Shown here: positions 21,293 through 31,704 of the stretch, in pieces | How positions within the stretch are numbered: position 1 is the first letter of the stretch | Layout: every line of letters starts with the position of its first letter | Assembly: GCA_037044905.1 (NCBI GenBank) | Contig: JBAOKB010000019.1 | Span: 1 to 64,000 of the forward strand | Length of the DNA: 64,000 bases | Origin: Hortaea werneckii | Lineage: Eukaryota; Ascomycota; Dothideomycetes; Mycosphaerellales; Teratosphaeriaceae | Direction: 5' to 3' | Notes under the pieces: generated by a model | Seen by the model: only the letters and a program-made list of their open reading frames with translations | Told to the model about the DNA's origin: nothing | Databases searched by the model: none | Program-made: the position numbers and the translations under genes

Positions 21293-23102
21293 ATGGGCCA
21301 TCCTCACGATGATGACGATCCCGAAAAGCTAAGAACAACCACTACCAACGGCAGCGAAAGTGTCCCTCAGAACGGGACTATAGAGGTTACAGAAGCCAGC
21401 GAGGATAAATTTGGTACCACTAAGCGCGGTCTGAAGAGCAGACATGCCCAGATGATTGCCTTGGGAGGCTCCATTGGGACTGGGTAAGTTATCAGCAAAG
21501 GGCGATGCATCGAACTTCCCGTACTGATTGCGCTAGTCTCTTCGTCGGAACAGGACGCACACTCGCAACTGGCGGTCCAGCATTCACCTTGGTCGGATTC
21601 ATCATCATGTCGTTCCTCCTCTTTGCCGTCGTCACGGCTATTACGGAAGTCGCAACATATTTGCCAGTACACGGAGCATCGATGGCGTATTACGGCAATC
21701 GCTACATCTCAAGATCCATGGGGTTTGCACTTGGCTGGCTATATTGGTACGCTCTGGGGATCCTCGTGCCGTACGAAATCACGGCAGCAGGACTCGTCAT
21801 CGACTACTGGGAGAATCCTGTCAACATCGGTGTATGGATGACAGTCATGCTAGTCGTCATAGTCGGGCTCAACTTTCTCCCGGTCGCATTTTACGGAGAG
21901 ACGGAATTCTGGTTCGCTTGTTCCAAGGTCATCATGATGGTTGGCCTCCTCATCCTGTCTTTCATCCTGTTCTGGGGAGGCGTTCCCTCCCAGGATAGTC
22001 GACTTGGTTTCCGATACTGGCAGGACCCCGGTGCTGCAAAGCCTGTCACGCTTGATGGGGATATTGGGCTTTTCATCTCCTTTTGGGTAACGCTGGTGAA
22101 TTGCGTCTTCCCTTTCGTCTTCGCTCCCGAACTCATCATTGTCACTGTAAGCACGTATGATGGATCTGGTGACTGTGATCCGAACTGACCATGTCCAGGC
22201 GGGCGAGATGCAATCGCCTCGACGCAATCTGCCGAAAGCTGCGAAACGATACTTTTATCGCCTGATTGGCTTCTATGTCCTTGGCGTGCTTGCCATCGGT
22301 GTCGTACGTTCGAACCCATCTAAACATGAGTGCGACTCTGCTGACCAATGCCAACCAGACGTGTCCTAGCAACGACCCCCGATTGACAGACGGTGGAGCA
22401 GGCGCAGGCTCAAGTCCCTTCGTTGTGGCCATCGCCAACGCCGGAATCGACGTCCTGCCCAGCATCGTTAATGCTGTCATCCTCATCTCAGCTTGGTCTT
22501 CCGGCAACTCGTTCTTATACATGAGTGTCAGATCATTATACTCACTTGCCATTGCAGGCAATGCACCGGCAATCTTCAAGAAGTGCACAAAGTCCGGCGT
22601 ACCAATCTACGCCGTTGCTGTCAGCTCATTGTTCGCCGCCCTGTCATATCTCAACGTGAGCAATCAAGGCGGCGTGGTTTTCGACTGGTTCGTAAACCTC
22701 ACCAACACATGGGGCCTGGTCAGCTGGGTGTGCTGCATGATCATCTTCTTGCGCTTCCGGAAGGCATGCCGGTACCACGGCGTACAGTCGCCCTGGCGCA
22801 ACTTTTGCCAGCCATACGGCGCTTGGGTTGCTATGGTGTCGTTCACTATTCTCTGTCTGATCAACGGCTTCACCGTATTCTTCCCACAGAACTGGTCAGC
22901 CTCAAAGTTTTTGACGGCTTATGTTGGACTTCCAGTGTTCTTTGCGATGTACTTCGGGCATCGATTGTGGGCTTGGAGGGATAAGTGGGTCAGAGATCCC
23001 TGGGATATTGATATGCATACCGGTCTGAAAGAAGTTGAAGATGCTGAGCTCCCGCCGCAGCCGAGGAAAGGCTTCGGAAAGCTCTGGCTGATAATCGAAT
23101 AG
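21293..23102 (+). CDS. amino-acid permease (fungal APC family, YAT type)
   Basis: Four exons (21293-21483, 21537-22146, 22199-22303, 22359-23102; introns 53, 52 and 55 bp) join to 549 aa. The first helix carries the family signature Ile-Ala-Leu-Gly-Gly-Ser-Ile-Gly-Thr-Gly, split by the first intron, followed by Leu-Phe-Val-Gly. Exon 2 ends with the Pro-Glu-Leu-Ile motif, and exon 3 begins with Ala-Gly-Glu-Met-Gln-Ser-Pro-Arg-Arg, the conserved cytoplasmic loop. About 12 membrane helices are visible and the C-tail carries the common Trp-Arg-Asp-Lys-Trp-Val segment. It imports amino acids or related compounds with protons at the plasma membrane. It shares a promoter with the M24 hydrolase and is convergent with the Zn2Cys6 regulator. 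Confidence 0.92.
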
Positions 23103-23393
23103 AATAGGATGAATTTTGATTACAGATTCCCCAGCTTGAGACCATCTGCAAAGCTCTTCAAGCATGAGAGGTGCCCTCCGTTTGTGGAGCCAGGAAGTCT
23201 TCAAGCCCTCTGAAGCCTTCACTATACACGCCTGCCAACTTCAGATGAACATGTGTTTCCCTTCTCACTTTCACGGCGACTGAATGATGAGTCTCGTTTG
23301 TTAAAGCTTCTCGCACCAGAGTAGACGACCTGTGCGACAAGCAACCCTGTCGATCTGCCGCTTGATTAGGTCATATTCTCCACGCGAGGATTC

Positions 23394-25479
23394 TTAGACA
23401 GGCAGAATGCGGATGTTCAAAGTTTTGAGAGCTCGTCTCCAGTCCAATGTATTGCTGTCATCTTCGTCTGCCGCAGACCAGACCCTGATGATAGCGTTGA
23501 ATTGCTCGGTATAGCTCAGCATGTGATAGACTTTCACCCGCTCCCACCACGCAGACCAGAGCTGCCGAAACTCGCCCATCGCCTCACACGAAGCAATGAA
23601 GGCTGGCCATGTGATTGGAGCTGGTCGAGCAACGGCATTAGAAAGTTCTGTCTTGAGATCTTCTGCCCTATTCATGGCATTGAGAACGGTTCGCTGCTCA
23701 GCGTTTAAGTCTTCGCAGGGGCAGCTTTGAATAGAGCGACTGTAGTATATTCGCGTGGCCGCATGAAAAGCCTCCTCCTGCGCACGAGCAATGGGAAGCA
23801 TCTGTTCGTTCTCCGGCTCCATGGTGGAGAATGAATTCGGCGAGCAGGCCAACTCATCACTCAGATCCTCACATGCTTGCAGTAAAGCTTCCGGATGATC
23901 CAAGGACGCTTCCGTGTAATACCTGAGCATCTGCGTCAGGCGGTAAGTCTTCATTATGGCGCTGGCTGTGTCTCGTGTGATTCCATAAAGATATTCAACG
24001 CTCGTCGATAGAGTGGTGGCGTCTGCATTCCGAAAAGTAAGCCTGCTCCCCGGCCAGGCATCTTTCTCGGGTTTGTGGAGGGCAGTTGAGGCAAACAGGC
24101 GTAGCATTTTGCAAATGCTGTCAAGCTGCCGGGTCTCATGACTGATCATGCGTCCGAAATGTCGCGACGCTTGGAGTTGCCTGGCTGCTTCTAAGTGGAT
24201 CCAGTGATCGCCAACTCCACCGCTCAACAGATCGACTGATACAAGTGACAGGATGGCGACCATCAATTCTCTGTAGGAACGTTTACGACCGCCAAGAGCG
24301 CTGCGCAAAGCCGTCAGCGCACTTTGCTTGTGCTGACACGCAAGTGCTCCCAATTCTGGCAGCTCTGATCCAAGTCCCTGCATATTATTTGCCGCAGCAG
24401 ACAAAAGACTGTGGCAGACTGCAGCTGTTGGCGACATTTCGTGGTCGAGAGGGCTAGGTCCACTGATATGGGCAGAGCCCGCAATGGCCAGAGGAAGGTA
24501 GATCTTACTGAAGGGGCTGGAGCCATGGATGATAGGCTGCATCAGATGCACCATGTTGTTAGCATAGTGATGGATCAGCATGTGAGAAGTGCAGTTTTGC
24601 AAGAGCATGCCATCTCCAGACAACGAAGGCGTTAAGCTAGAGGCTTGTGAATGAATGCCACCAGTATCTCTTCTCTGTCCCCATGGCATCATATCTGATA
24701 TGACAGGCCCATTTGATACAGACGAGCCTAAGTTGAAGCATTAGCATGTCAATTGATGTCGACTTCGCCTGTCCACAGGACTTCGATGCATCTTACCTTC
24801 TTCATCGAGTTCGAAGCTGGATAATACCTCCTCGACGTCATCTTCGCGGTCCGTGTCAATGTTCGATGGTGTGCTTGATTCCCAATCAGCTGACAAATGT
24901 TGCGACGAGGTCTCTGAAGGACCTGAGAACGAAGAATGAGGCTTTCTAGGAGACCTTGTGAGTTGACTGGCCACTAAGTCTCCAGCTGGAGAATGGTTTA
25001 AATCTCGTGCGCAGAGACGGGTCTCGTTGGGTCCTACGCCGGTCTGAAAGACCGAAAATGGCCCTAATATGGTACTCATACCGCTCGACGCAGCTTCATC
25101 AACATGTGACAGCGACTGCGTGAGCTCAACGTCGGTCATCAAATCCAAAGCGTTTTGGTCTGTAGAGTGCGTCTAAGCGGAAGCCTTGTAAGTGAAGGCA
25201 AGTTGGAGATGCTCACCAGGCTCAATACGTCTCCTACGCCCTCGGGGTCTCTCCTTTGCGTTACCATCTTCAGCGTTCCAGACTAGTCGCACACCATATC
25301 CGTCACAAGGTATTCTGGCATTATGACAAACTTGACAAGACGGCAGATGTTCATCACATTTGACACGCCGACTGCGACAGGTCCAACACCTTGGAGATAT
25401 CAGCTTGGCCCCAGAATCTCAGTAATGGAGCACCTCACCCTCTGTAAGATAACGAGGTGGATTTGGTGCCGTTAGGCAT
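23394..25479 (-). CDS. Zn2Cys6 transcription factor (fungal-specific domain type 2)
   Basis: Four exons (25439-25479, 25217-25389, 24797-25159, 23394-24727; introns 49, 57 and 69 bp) give 636 aa. The zinc cluster near residues 15-42 follows Cys-x2-Cys-x6-Cys-x6-Cys-x2-Cys-x6-Cys and is preceded by Arg-Gly, with the DNA-contact stretch Arg-Ser-Arg-Arg-Val-Lys. A basic patch follows. The long helical C-terminal region looks like the Fungal_trans_2 regulatory domain. It is a nuclear, sequence-specific regulator. Because it lies tail-to-tail with the permease and next to three catabolic genes, it is a candidate pathway-specific regulator of that block; this is inference. Confidence 0.88.
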
Positions 25480-26274
25480 CGTGTTCACAGCCCGCTTGCT
25501 GATAAGCGCACATGGGCGCGATGGTGGAAAGACCGCGCTATCATCTCAGTCATAGCCACTGCATCTTAGGTGAACTGGTAGACCTGCTATGCGCAAGGCT
25601 GAAGTACCATCCCGACGAACGACTCCTTTGCTATTGGAGATAACAATCGGTTAATTAGGTATCCCTACATACATAGTACATAGTAGATAGCAAAGCTCAA
25701 GGATGACGCTGGGCTTGCCATATTACGCATCGTAGGGCAATGTTTGACGCCGAAGTTGACCCACATACGGAGCAGGTGGAGGCGAGAAAAGATAAAGTAA
25801 AGTGTGACAACAGGTTTAGAAGAATACAACAACCGATGCTCGAAAGGAGTCCAAGGGAATATCGACCAACTACCGTTCAGAGAGTGAATACGGGTCTCTC
25901 CACTCTCTCCTACATGACATAGTCATATGTATGATGGCATCACAATTAAAACCCAATAGACGTGGGAAGCAAGTATGCTGTATTGAATGAGCGACTACGG
26001 TCAGAGCTCCATCGCATCATTTCCATGCTATTCCAATTCCAACAGATACCCCTCTCTCCACGCAATCCGAACTAGATTCGTGATGTTTCCCAAGCAACAG
26101 TAACAAGATACATAGTAGCTGTGTACGTTGCACCATCGTGCCGTTACACTCCACCTCTTATCCGTCCTGCGCACTGCGAGTGACTACTCACAGAATCTGT
26201 TGACTTTAGTCTGGTCATATGTTAGTTGCAAGTCCCTAAGACAAGGAGCGATATATTATTCTAGTACGACTCGG
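25480..26274. other. intergenic region upstream of the Zn2Cys6 gene
   Basis: About 800 bp with no recognisable gene. It holds the promoter of the regulator on its left and runs into the foldback element on its right. Several short direct CATAG/ACATAG motifs near 25670-25690 look like simple sequence drift. Confidence 0.45.
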
Positions 26275-26530
26275 TACTTGAGGCCGCACCCGCATGCGGG
26301 AACACGATATTCTCATGCTGATAACCGACAGCGAATTCGCAATGCATATATGCGGGCGAAACTGCGTCCAGAGGGGATTATAACTCAATTCGTCCGCCAT
26401 TGCAATCGCGGCGAATTGTGTAGTAATCCACTAGGGAATGCAGCCCCGCCTGCAAGCACATCTCGCGTTCTCGCTGTCCGCCGCTAGCATATGAATGTCA
26501 TGTTCCCGCATACGGATCCGTTATGAAGTA
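26275..26530. mobile_element. foldback / MITE-like element with ~126-bp inverted arms
   Basis: The whole stretch is one long imperfect palindrome centred on ATTGCAAT at 26399-26406. The left arm (26277-26402) and the reverse complement of the right arm (26403-26528) have equal length and match at roughly two thirds of positions. The best blocks are ATGCGGGAACA near both outer ends, GACAGCGA in the middle and CAATTCG next to the centre. Both ends start CTT and are flanked by TA (26275-26276 and 26529-26530), as for Tc1/mariner-type insertions. Many mismatches are transitions. It has no coding capacity, so it would be a non-autonomous element. The identity estimate is by eye. Confidence 0.65.
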
Positions 26531-27140
26531 ATTGCATGTCTTGCGTTGAATGCTTGGTAGCATGCAAAGCGCAGCATGCTGTCTAAAGCCCCAGAAAAGG
26601 GCGGAGCGGTTAATGAATTGCGATTCTGAGCTGGTACATTACCTGTGCTAGCAATACTCAAGCCCAGAGCATCCAGAAGAGTGCGAACGGCGTTAAGATC
26701 CTTCTCCGAGTCGAGATAGACGGCTCCGATGATCGCTTCGACCGTGGTCGCGAGGGTAGCCTGGCTGACCGGGCCGCGGTGGCCGGGGTTGGTGAGGACG
26801 CATACTTCGATTCCGTGCAGGCGGGCAGCAGCCGCTAGATTGGCATTGCTGCCAATACTCGCGACGTGGTCGTTGCCAGCCCCTGATTAGAGTCTCAGCG
26901 AAGCATAGTTATGGTTGGAGGAGAAGGGCCCTACCTACCTTTGGGGGTACCAGTCGGGTACCAGTCATCCAGAATGATGAGCTTCAGGATAGCGTCCCCC
27001 AACAAAGCCAGACGCTGGTTCGATTGCTGCACGCGAAGGCCCGTCGTATCGAGAGCGTCGAAGAGAATGTTTCCGTCCTTGAAGCAGTATCCGGCAAGAT
27101 CGTGGATCAGAGACTTGGCTTGGCCGAGCTTGTTTGACAT
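26521..27140 (-). CDS. degenerate RNase III-domain protein
   Basis: Two exons (26939-27140, 26521-26882; 56-bp intron) give 187 aa. The fold is recognisable from Gln-Arg-Leu-Ala-Leu-Leu-Gly-Asp-Ala-Ile-Leu in exon 1 and Thr-Val-Glu-Ala-Ile-Ile-Gly-Ala-Val-Tyr-Leu-Asp in exon 2. Of the four acidic catalytic positions of RNase III, only the Asp of Leu-Gly-Asp and the Glu of Val-Glu-Ala remain; the two others are Gln (or Ala) and Thr. Cleavage activity is therefore doubtful; a binding or structural role, as in mitochondrial ribosomal RNase III-like subunits, is possible. No double-strand RNA-binding domain is present. The last codons and the TAA stop (26521-26523) lie inside the right arm of the foldback element. 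Confidence 0.75.
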
Positions 27141-27315
27141 GACGACGGTCTGTTCAGATCTCTAGATGGTCGTGGTGCCGTAGCCTGGGCGAGAGGATGG
27201 ACTAAGAAGAAGATGTGGATGTGGGCAACGAGCTTTTACCTAGGTGAGCGACGAGAATGTCCGGAGGGCAAAGCTGTCATTCACAGCTATCCAGCAACGC
27301 ATCGCCACTTCAATC

Positions 27316-27560
27316 TTATTCACTAGTCGGTATCCCATACGACTTAGTGACTGTGATGCCGTCGTCACACCAGTCATACAGGATGACCATTTTTGAAATA
27401 GCGACACCCGCCAACGCCATTCGTTTGTGGCAGAAAGCTATAGGAGCCGTTTTGAGCAAGTCCTTGCGCTCGAAAACGGTATCCAGTCACGCTCTCAATG
27501 AAGCACCCTTCTTCTTCGAGAGTGGCCGCCACATTGCTGACTTGTCGTGACTCCAGGCGA
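27316..27560 (-). pseudogene. frameshifted second RNase III-like copy
   Basis: Reading the minus strand, one frame gives a Val-Thr-Gly-Tyr-Arg-Phe segment like the N-terminal Leu-Ala-Gly-Tyr-Cys-Phe of the intact neighbour. After a one-base frame change, the next frame gives Lys-Arg-Met-Ala-Leu-Ala-Gly-Val-Ala-Ile-Ser-Lys-Met-Val-Ile-Leu-Tyr-Asp-Trp, aligned with the neighbour's Gln-Arg-Leu-Ala-Leu-Leu-Gly-Asp-Ala-Ile-Leu segment. The catalytic Asp is Val here. The frame ends at a TAA (27316-27318) before the second half of the domain. No good start codon is seen upstream. It looks like a decayed tandem duplicate of the gene at 26521-27140. Confidence 0.6.
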
Positions 27561-27990
27561 AAAGTCGGATCTTGCTTCTCAGCTCGTGGTGTAAGAGAAG
27601 ATAGTCGTGGAGATGAGGGACAGAACTTGGACCGACAAGAAGCAGTCCGGCTCAAAACCTCCTGATAAGACAAAGGGGCCCGGCGCTGCCAGCCATCATC
27701 TTTTCCAGCCACTCTCGTAAACAATGAGCTAGCCGGTAAATATCAATTGTGGCACGGCTTTTCATGATGAGTGGACTATGCTCGATTCAATATATATATT
27801 GACACACAGAGCCTGAAAGGAAGCCGGATGGGAACAAGTGAGGTGCACTGATGCGCCTTCTTCGGCTTTCGCGAAATTCCCCGGGGCTGATCCGCACGCT
27901 AGTGATCGCAATAGTTACATCGTACCTAGGTAGGTATTCAAATCACAGCTCGGGTGAAGAGGGCTACCTGATAGACCCGAGCCCAGAAAC

Positions 27991-28581
27991 ATGAGAATGG
28001 CGGCCGGTGGTGTGGTAGTAAGAGCGAGGCGACTCCAATTCCCCAGTCCAATCTGGAGAGCATTCTACAGCAGCACCTCCCGCCCCTCCAACACCACCGC
28101 ACCGCCGCAACCACGTCCATGGAGAAAGCAGGAGCCCTCTGAACGAGTCGTCCGCCCACCCCAATGGGCGCAAGAAGAAGCTCAATCTACTCAACCTAAG
28201 AAAAGAAGCTGGACCCATCGCCTCTTCGCCCTCCGCGACGACAGCATCCCCGAAGAACAACCCACTCCGCAACCGCAACCCACCCCTTCACCACCAAAGC
28301 AGCAGCCGCAGCAGCCCACAGACACCGCCGCGCGCGCACTCGAAGCATCACGACGATACATCACCGAAGGGTTCAAGGACCCACGCTACCGATCCGCAGC
28401 CCGACGCGTGACCGCGATTATCTGCGCATTGCCGCTGGCGCTGTACTTGAGCTACGAGCTCTTCCAGCGACGGTTCATGGGGAAAGAGCAGAAGATACGG
28501 CCGACGAAGCCGAGCGGGGAGGTGAAACCGGCTGTGGAAGGCGCGGAGGCGACGAAGGACGAGAAGATAATCGGGGATTGA
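27991..28581 (+). CDS. mitochondrial single-pass membrane protein, function unknown
   Basis: A single exon of 196 aa from ATG 27991. The N-terminus is rich in Arg with no acidic residue and ends in a Phe-Tyr-Ser-Ser-Thr-Ser segment, a typical mitochondrial presequence. Then come a Pro/Gln-rich disordered stretch (about 85-112) and one membrane helix (about 145-160, Ala-Leu-Pro-Leu-Ala-Leu-Tyr-Leu), followed by a short charged tail. The layout fits a small inner-membrane protein, such as an assembly factor. No family is recognised. It is convergent with the mitochondrial SDR gene 302 bp downstream. Confidence 0.7.
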   Translation: MRMAAGGVVVRARRLQFPSPIWRAFYSSTSRPSNTTAPPQPRPWRKQEPSERVVRPPQWAQEEAQSTQPKKRSWTHRLFALRDDSIPEEQPTPQPQPTPSPPKQQPQQPTDTAARALEASRRYITEGFKDPRYRSAARRVTAIICALPLALYLSYELFQRRFMGKEQKIRPTKPSGEVKPAVEGAEATKDEKIIGD

Positions 28582-28883
28582 TTCGTCAGGAGTAGCGAGG
28601 AAGTGATGAGACTGAGAAAGGGGAAATGCATCATTTGCTTCGCTATCAACGCAAGGGAGATTTCCAAAAAGCCGAAAAAAAAAACCCCCCCAAGTCAAGT
28701 GGACCCGCTCCCCCAAATAAGTCTCCCAGGGACGCCTGCTTTCCCCCTTCCAAAACAACTACAAAGGTTGCGAGTACGCTCACAAATCATTAAAGAGTAT
28801 TCCTCCCATCATAAGAAAGCGACCAACAAACCAAGATTACCACCCCGAGCCTCCGCTCTGGTCAACCGGTCTCCCATCATTCT
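28582..28883. other. convergent 3' flanks
   Basis: Short spacer between two convergent mitochondrial genes, with an A-rich then C-rich patch near 28670-28690. No gene was recognised. Confidence 0.5.
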
Positions 28884-30144
28884 CTACCACGCAGCATGTC
28901 CACCATCCATCCTCAGATCCGACCCGGTCATAAAACTGCTGGCGTCGGAGATGAGGAACACACCCGCACCTCGGTACTCTTCCGGCTTGCTCAGCCGGCC
29001 TAGCATATTCTGCGTCGGCCAGTCGCGGCGACGTTCGGGGTACTGGTCGAAGAGGGCCTCGACCATGGCCGTGACGATGTAGCCGGGCGAGATGGTGTTG
29101 ACGCGGATGTTGTGGTGGCCCCACTCGGCGGCGAGGTTGCGGCCGAGCTGCAGCACGGCGGCTTTGGAGGCGTTGTAGGCGGGGCAGATGAGGCCCTGGG
29201 AAGGAGGTCGGGTCAGTATGGGACGTTAGGAGGGTCTCGGTTGTGGCATCTGTGTGCGGGGATTGGAAAGGGCTTACCCTGTTTGCGATGGTGCCCGACA
29301 TAGACGCGATCATGGCGATGCTGCCGCCGTTGCCCCAGCGGATCATCTCGCGCGCGACGGCCTGCGCAGTCATGAAGACGCCGGTGACGTTGACTTCGAA
29401 CATGGTATTGGCATCTTGGGCGCTGTAGTCGAGCGCGGACGTCTCCTGCTGGATACCCGCCGCCGCGACTAAGCCATCGAGGTGGCCGTGGGTCTCGGAA
29501 ATGTTGCGGATGATCTCGTTCAGCTGGGGTACGTCGCGAACGTCGATTTGGCGGTAGTGGAGGGTGTTTCCTAATGGGCCAGAAGGGGCTTCGTCTTAGT
29601 GCCTTTACTTTAGAACTTCGGGGAGGAAGCGAAGGTGAGCTTGTTTGATTTTTCTCAAGCAAGCTCATGCATGTGGGTCTGATAACCCCATTGCACGTTC
29701 GCTAATAGTGTGCACATCGTAGAGGGAAAACGTACCTAATTCTTCTGCAGCTCGCTGCTGTACTCTGTAGAAATCCGGGCTCGGCTCCGGTAGTCTGTCC
29801 AATGCGTAGACAGTGGCGCCAGCCTCTAGGAGAGCTTCTGCTTGCACGAGACCGAGGCCGCGCGCGGCACCTGTGACAAGGACGACTTTATCGTGCAAGT
29901 TGAACTCTGGCAGACGCTTGGTGGTGCCCAAATATGAGCCAGGGCGGTAGTTATCTCTAATGTTGGCGATCTCCTCCTTAGGAGCTTCTGGCGGTCCGCG
30001 GCCCGGTGTGGGGAAGTTGCCAGTGGGTGGATCGTGGAGATCGTGCTTCAGCCGGCATTGCTGGACCGCGGGGAGCACGCGAGATGATGTGAAGGTGGTG
30101 GATTGGCGCAGAGCGCGTGGGGCTGATCGTAGCAAGGAAGCCAT
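28884..30144 (-). CDS. mitochondrial short-chain dehydrogenase/reductase
   Basis: Three exons (29736-30144, 29278-29570, 28884-29195; introns 165 and 82 bp) give 337 aa. An Arg-rich, acid-free leader of about 30 residues predicts import into mitochondria. The Rossmann fold shows the nucleotide motif Thr-Gly-Ala-Ala-Arg-Gly-Leu-Gly, an Ala-Ala-Gly-Ile strand end, a catalytic Ser in Ile-Ala-Ser-Met-Ser, and Tyr241 with Lys245 in Tyr-Asn-Ala-Ser-Lys. A Ser-Pro-Gly-Tyr-Ile segment and a Gly-Ser-Asp-Leu-Arg-Met-Asp-Gly-Gly end complete the classical SDR pattern. It resembles fungal polyol dehydrogenases of the D-arabinitol/sorbose type. The substrate is uncertain. Confidence 0.87.
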
Positions 30145-31213
30145 TGCAAGATGTGTATGTGTGTGTGTTGTGATAGAAGTGGCAAGCCCGCGAGAGCTAT
30201 ATATGGGTGTTGTGAAGCCTTTGTGCGTCCGCGACTAGCGTCGAGTGTTTTTGCCGCTGCTCAGAAGCAGTGACACGACAGTGGCGAGAATGGAGCTCTT
30301 GGAGATAGGGTAAGCTCTCGGGGTAAACACGAGTCTAGGGGACACGAGCTGAGGGACTTTTCTCGCGATTGAGGCAGGGTAGGTAGGTAAACAGGAGGCA
30401 GTCAGTGGACGGATGGGTGAGCGATGGAGCGCGTGAGCGAGCGAGCAGAGAGATGATAGAAACGAAACCAAACCTACCGGTCCCTGGGGGGCGTCGCGAT
30501 GCTCTTTAAAGCTCCCCCCTCCTGATCTCCCCCTGGTCCCTGATTCCTTGACCGCTCAGCGCTCCAGCTGTGTCCAGGTCTGTTTCGACGCTGGACGGTG
30601 GTACGGGCAACGTAAGCCATCGTCTGCTCCCAAGCCACGGCTCCCACGGTCCATAAGGGTACTCGCCCGCGCACGGAGACTATTTGGGGAATGCGAGAAG
30701 GTTGTCCAGAAGCTCCTGGACCCTGCCTGGAAGCATACTGGGAGACTTTCCCACCTGCCAGGTCCTAAATAGGGAAAGGGTCAGAGGCGGACAGTAGTGC
30801 GGGGGGGGGGCATATATCGAAGCTTCCAGCTCTGCATGAGGCTGCAGGGCTGCAATGCACTGCGGTTGAAAGTCGCATGGCACGCGATCCCCGGAAAGCT
30901 GGGCAGCAGCTGGGGAACGCGTTCCGTGTCGCGGCCACCCCCAGATCCTGGGATACCGCATTAGGAAGGCCGATGGCACGGTCTGGATTGGTTAACCGAA
31001 ACTCTCCTGTCGGGTCTGCTGCATTATTGTTTGCCAACACGCGGCGAAGAAAAGGTCTCGTGGTGTCCGCCACTCGGCCTTTCGGCGTAGATCATCGAGA
31101 CGCGTCCTGGGATTGGTATCCGGGGAGACTAGGGGGGAGATGCCGGCGGCTCTGATTGAACAGCGAAAGCCCGAAGCTCGCGAGCGTATCTCTGGCGACC
31201 TGCCGACTTCACC
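30145..31213. other. intergenic region
   Basis: Promoter of the SDR gene followed by about 0.9 kb without a recognisable gene. A G9 run lies at about 30801-30809. The open frames on both strands match no family. Confidence 0.45.
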
Positions 31214-31440
31214 ATGATTTCGGTCACTTTGACCTCACTCTTGCCTCACGCCCAAATCAGCCTTGAGGTGTTGCTGTCAGAGCCGCATCACTGCGACTCA
31301 CTCTTGTCTCACGCCAATATCGACAACAGAATCTTCTTGTCAGGACCGCATCACTGCGACGTACTCCTGTCTCAAGCCAATATCACAACCATCAACTCTA
31401 AAGTCTTCCGGTCAAAACCGTATCACCGCGGGTGAGGCAT
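31214..31440 (+). repeat. degenerate ~63-bp minisatellite
   Basis: Two clear and two partial copies of a unit built around a GTCAG-CCGCATCACTGCGAC block followed by a TGTCTCA-GCCAATATC block; the clear copies start near 31270 and 31336. Copies differ by substitutions and small indels. The repeat happens to be open in one frame (a repeated Pro-His-His-Cys-Asp), but no start, family or splice signal supports a gene. Confidence 0.65.
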
Positions 31441-31483
31441 TACCTTCATTTACGACACAGGATTGATACCTGTCAGTCAGTTA

Positions 31484-31600
31484 GTTGACTGCACGATCGC
31501 TTGCTCGACAACACAGCAGGAACAGGGTACCAGACAATTAGTGGATCGAACGATCAACCTCATGTCCGATAACACAGCAGGAGCAAGACTTGATCACTTT
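31484..31600 (+). repeat. two-copy ~60-bp direct repeat
   Basis: Two diverged copies, each running from an AATTAGT/AGTTAGT-like start through a CGATC core to the shared block ACACAGCAGGA. It lies just after the minisatellite and before the 3' end of the xylosidase gene. Confidence 0.55.
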
Positions 31601-31704
31601 CCAATGACGTTCAACTTAGTAACGTTTCGTTTCACTTCTATCTACACTATTCTAGCCCCATCCTATCTCCTCCTTCATTGTTTCCTTCCCTTGCCTAACT
31701 CCAT

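Noticed and set aside
26128..26487. A 119-codon plus-strand frame over the foldback element
   Set aside because: Most of it lies inside the palindrome, has no start context and matches no transposase.
27257..27550. Plus-strand frame of 97 codons at the decayed RNase III copy
   Set aside because: It is antisense to the segment that resembles the neighbouring RNase III-like gene and has no family of its own.
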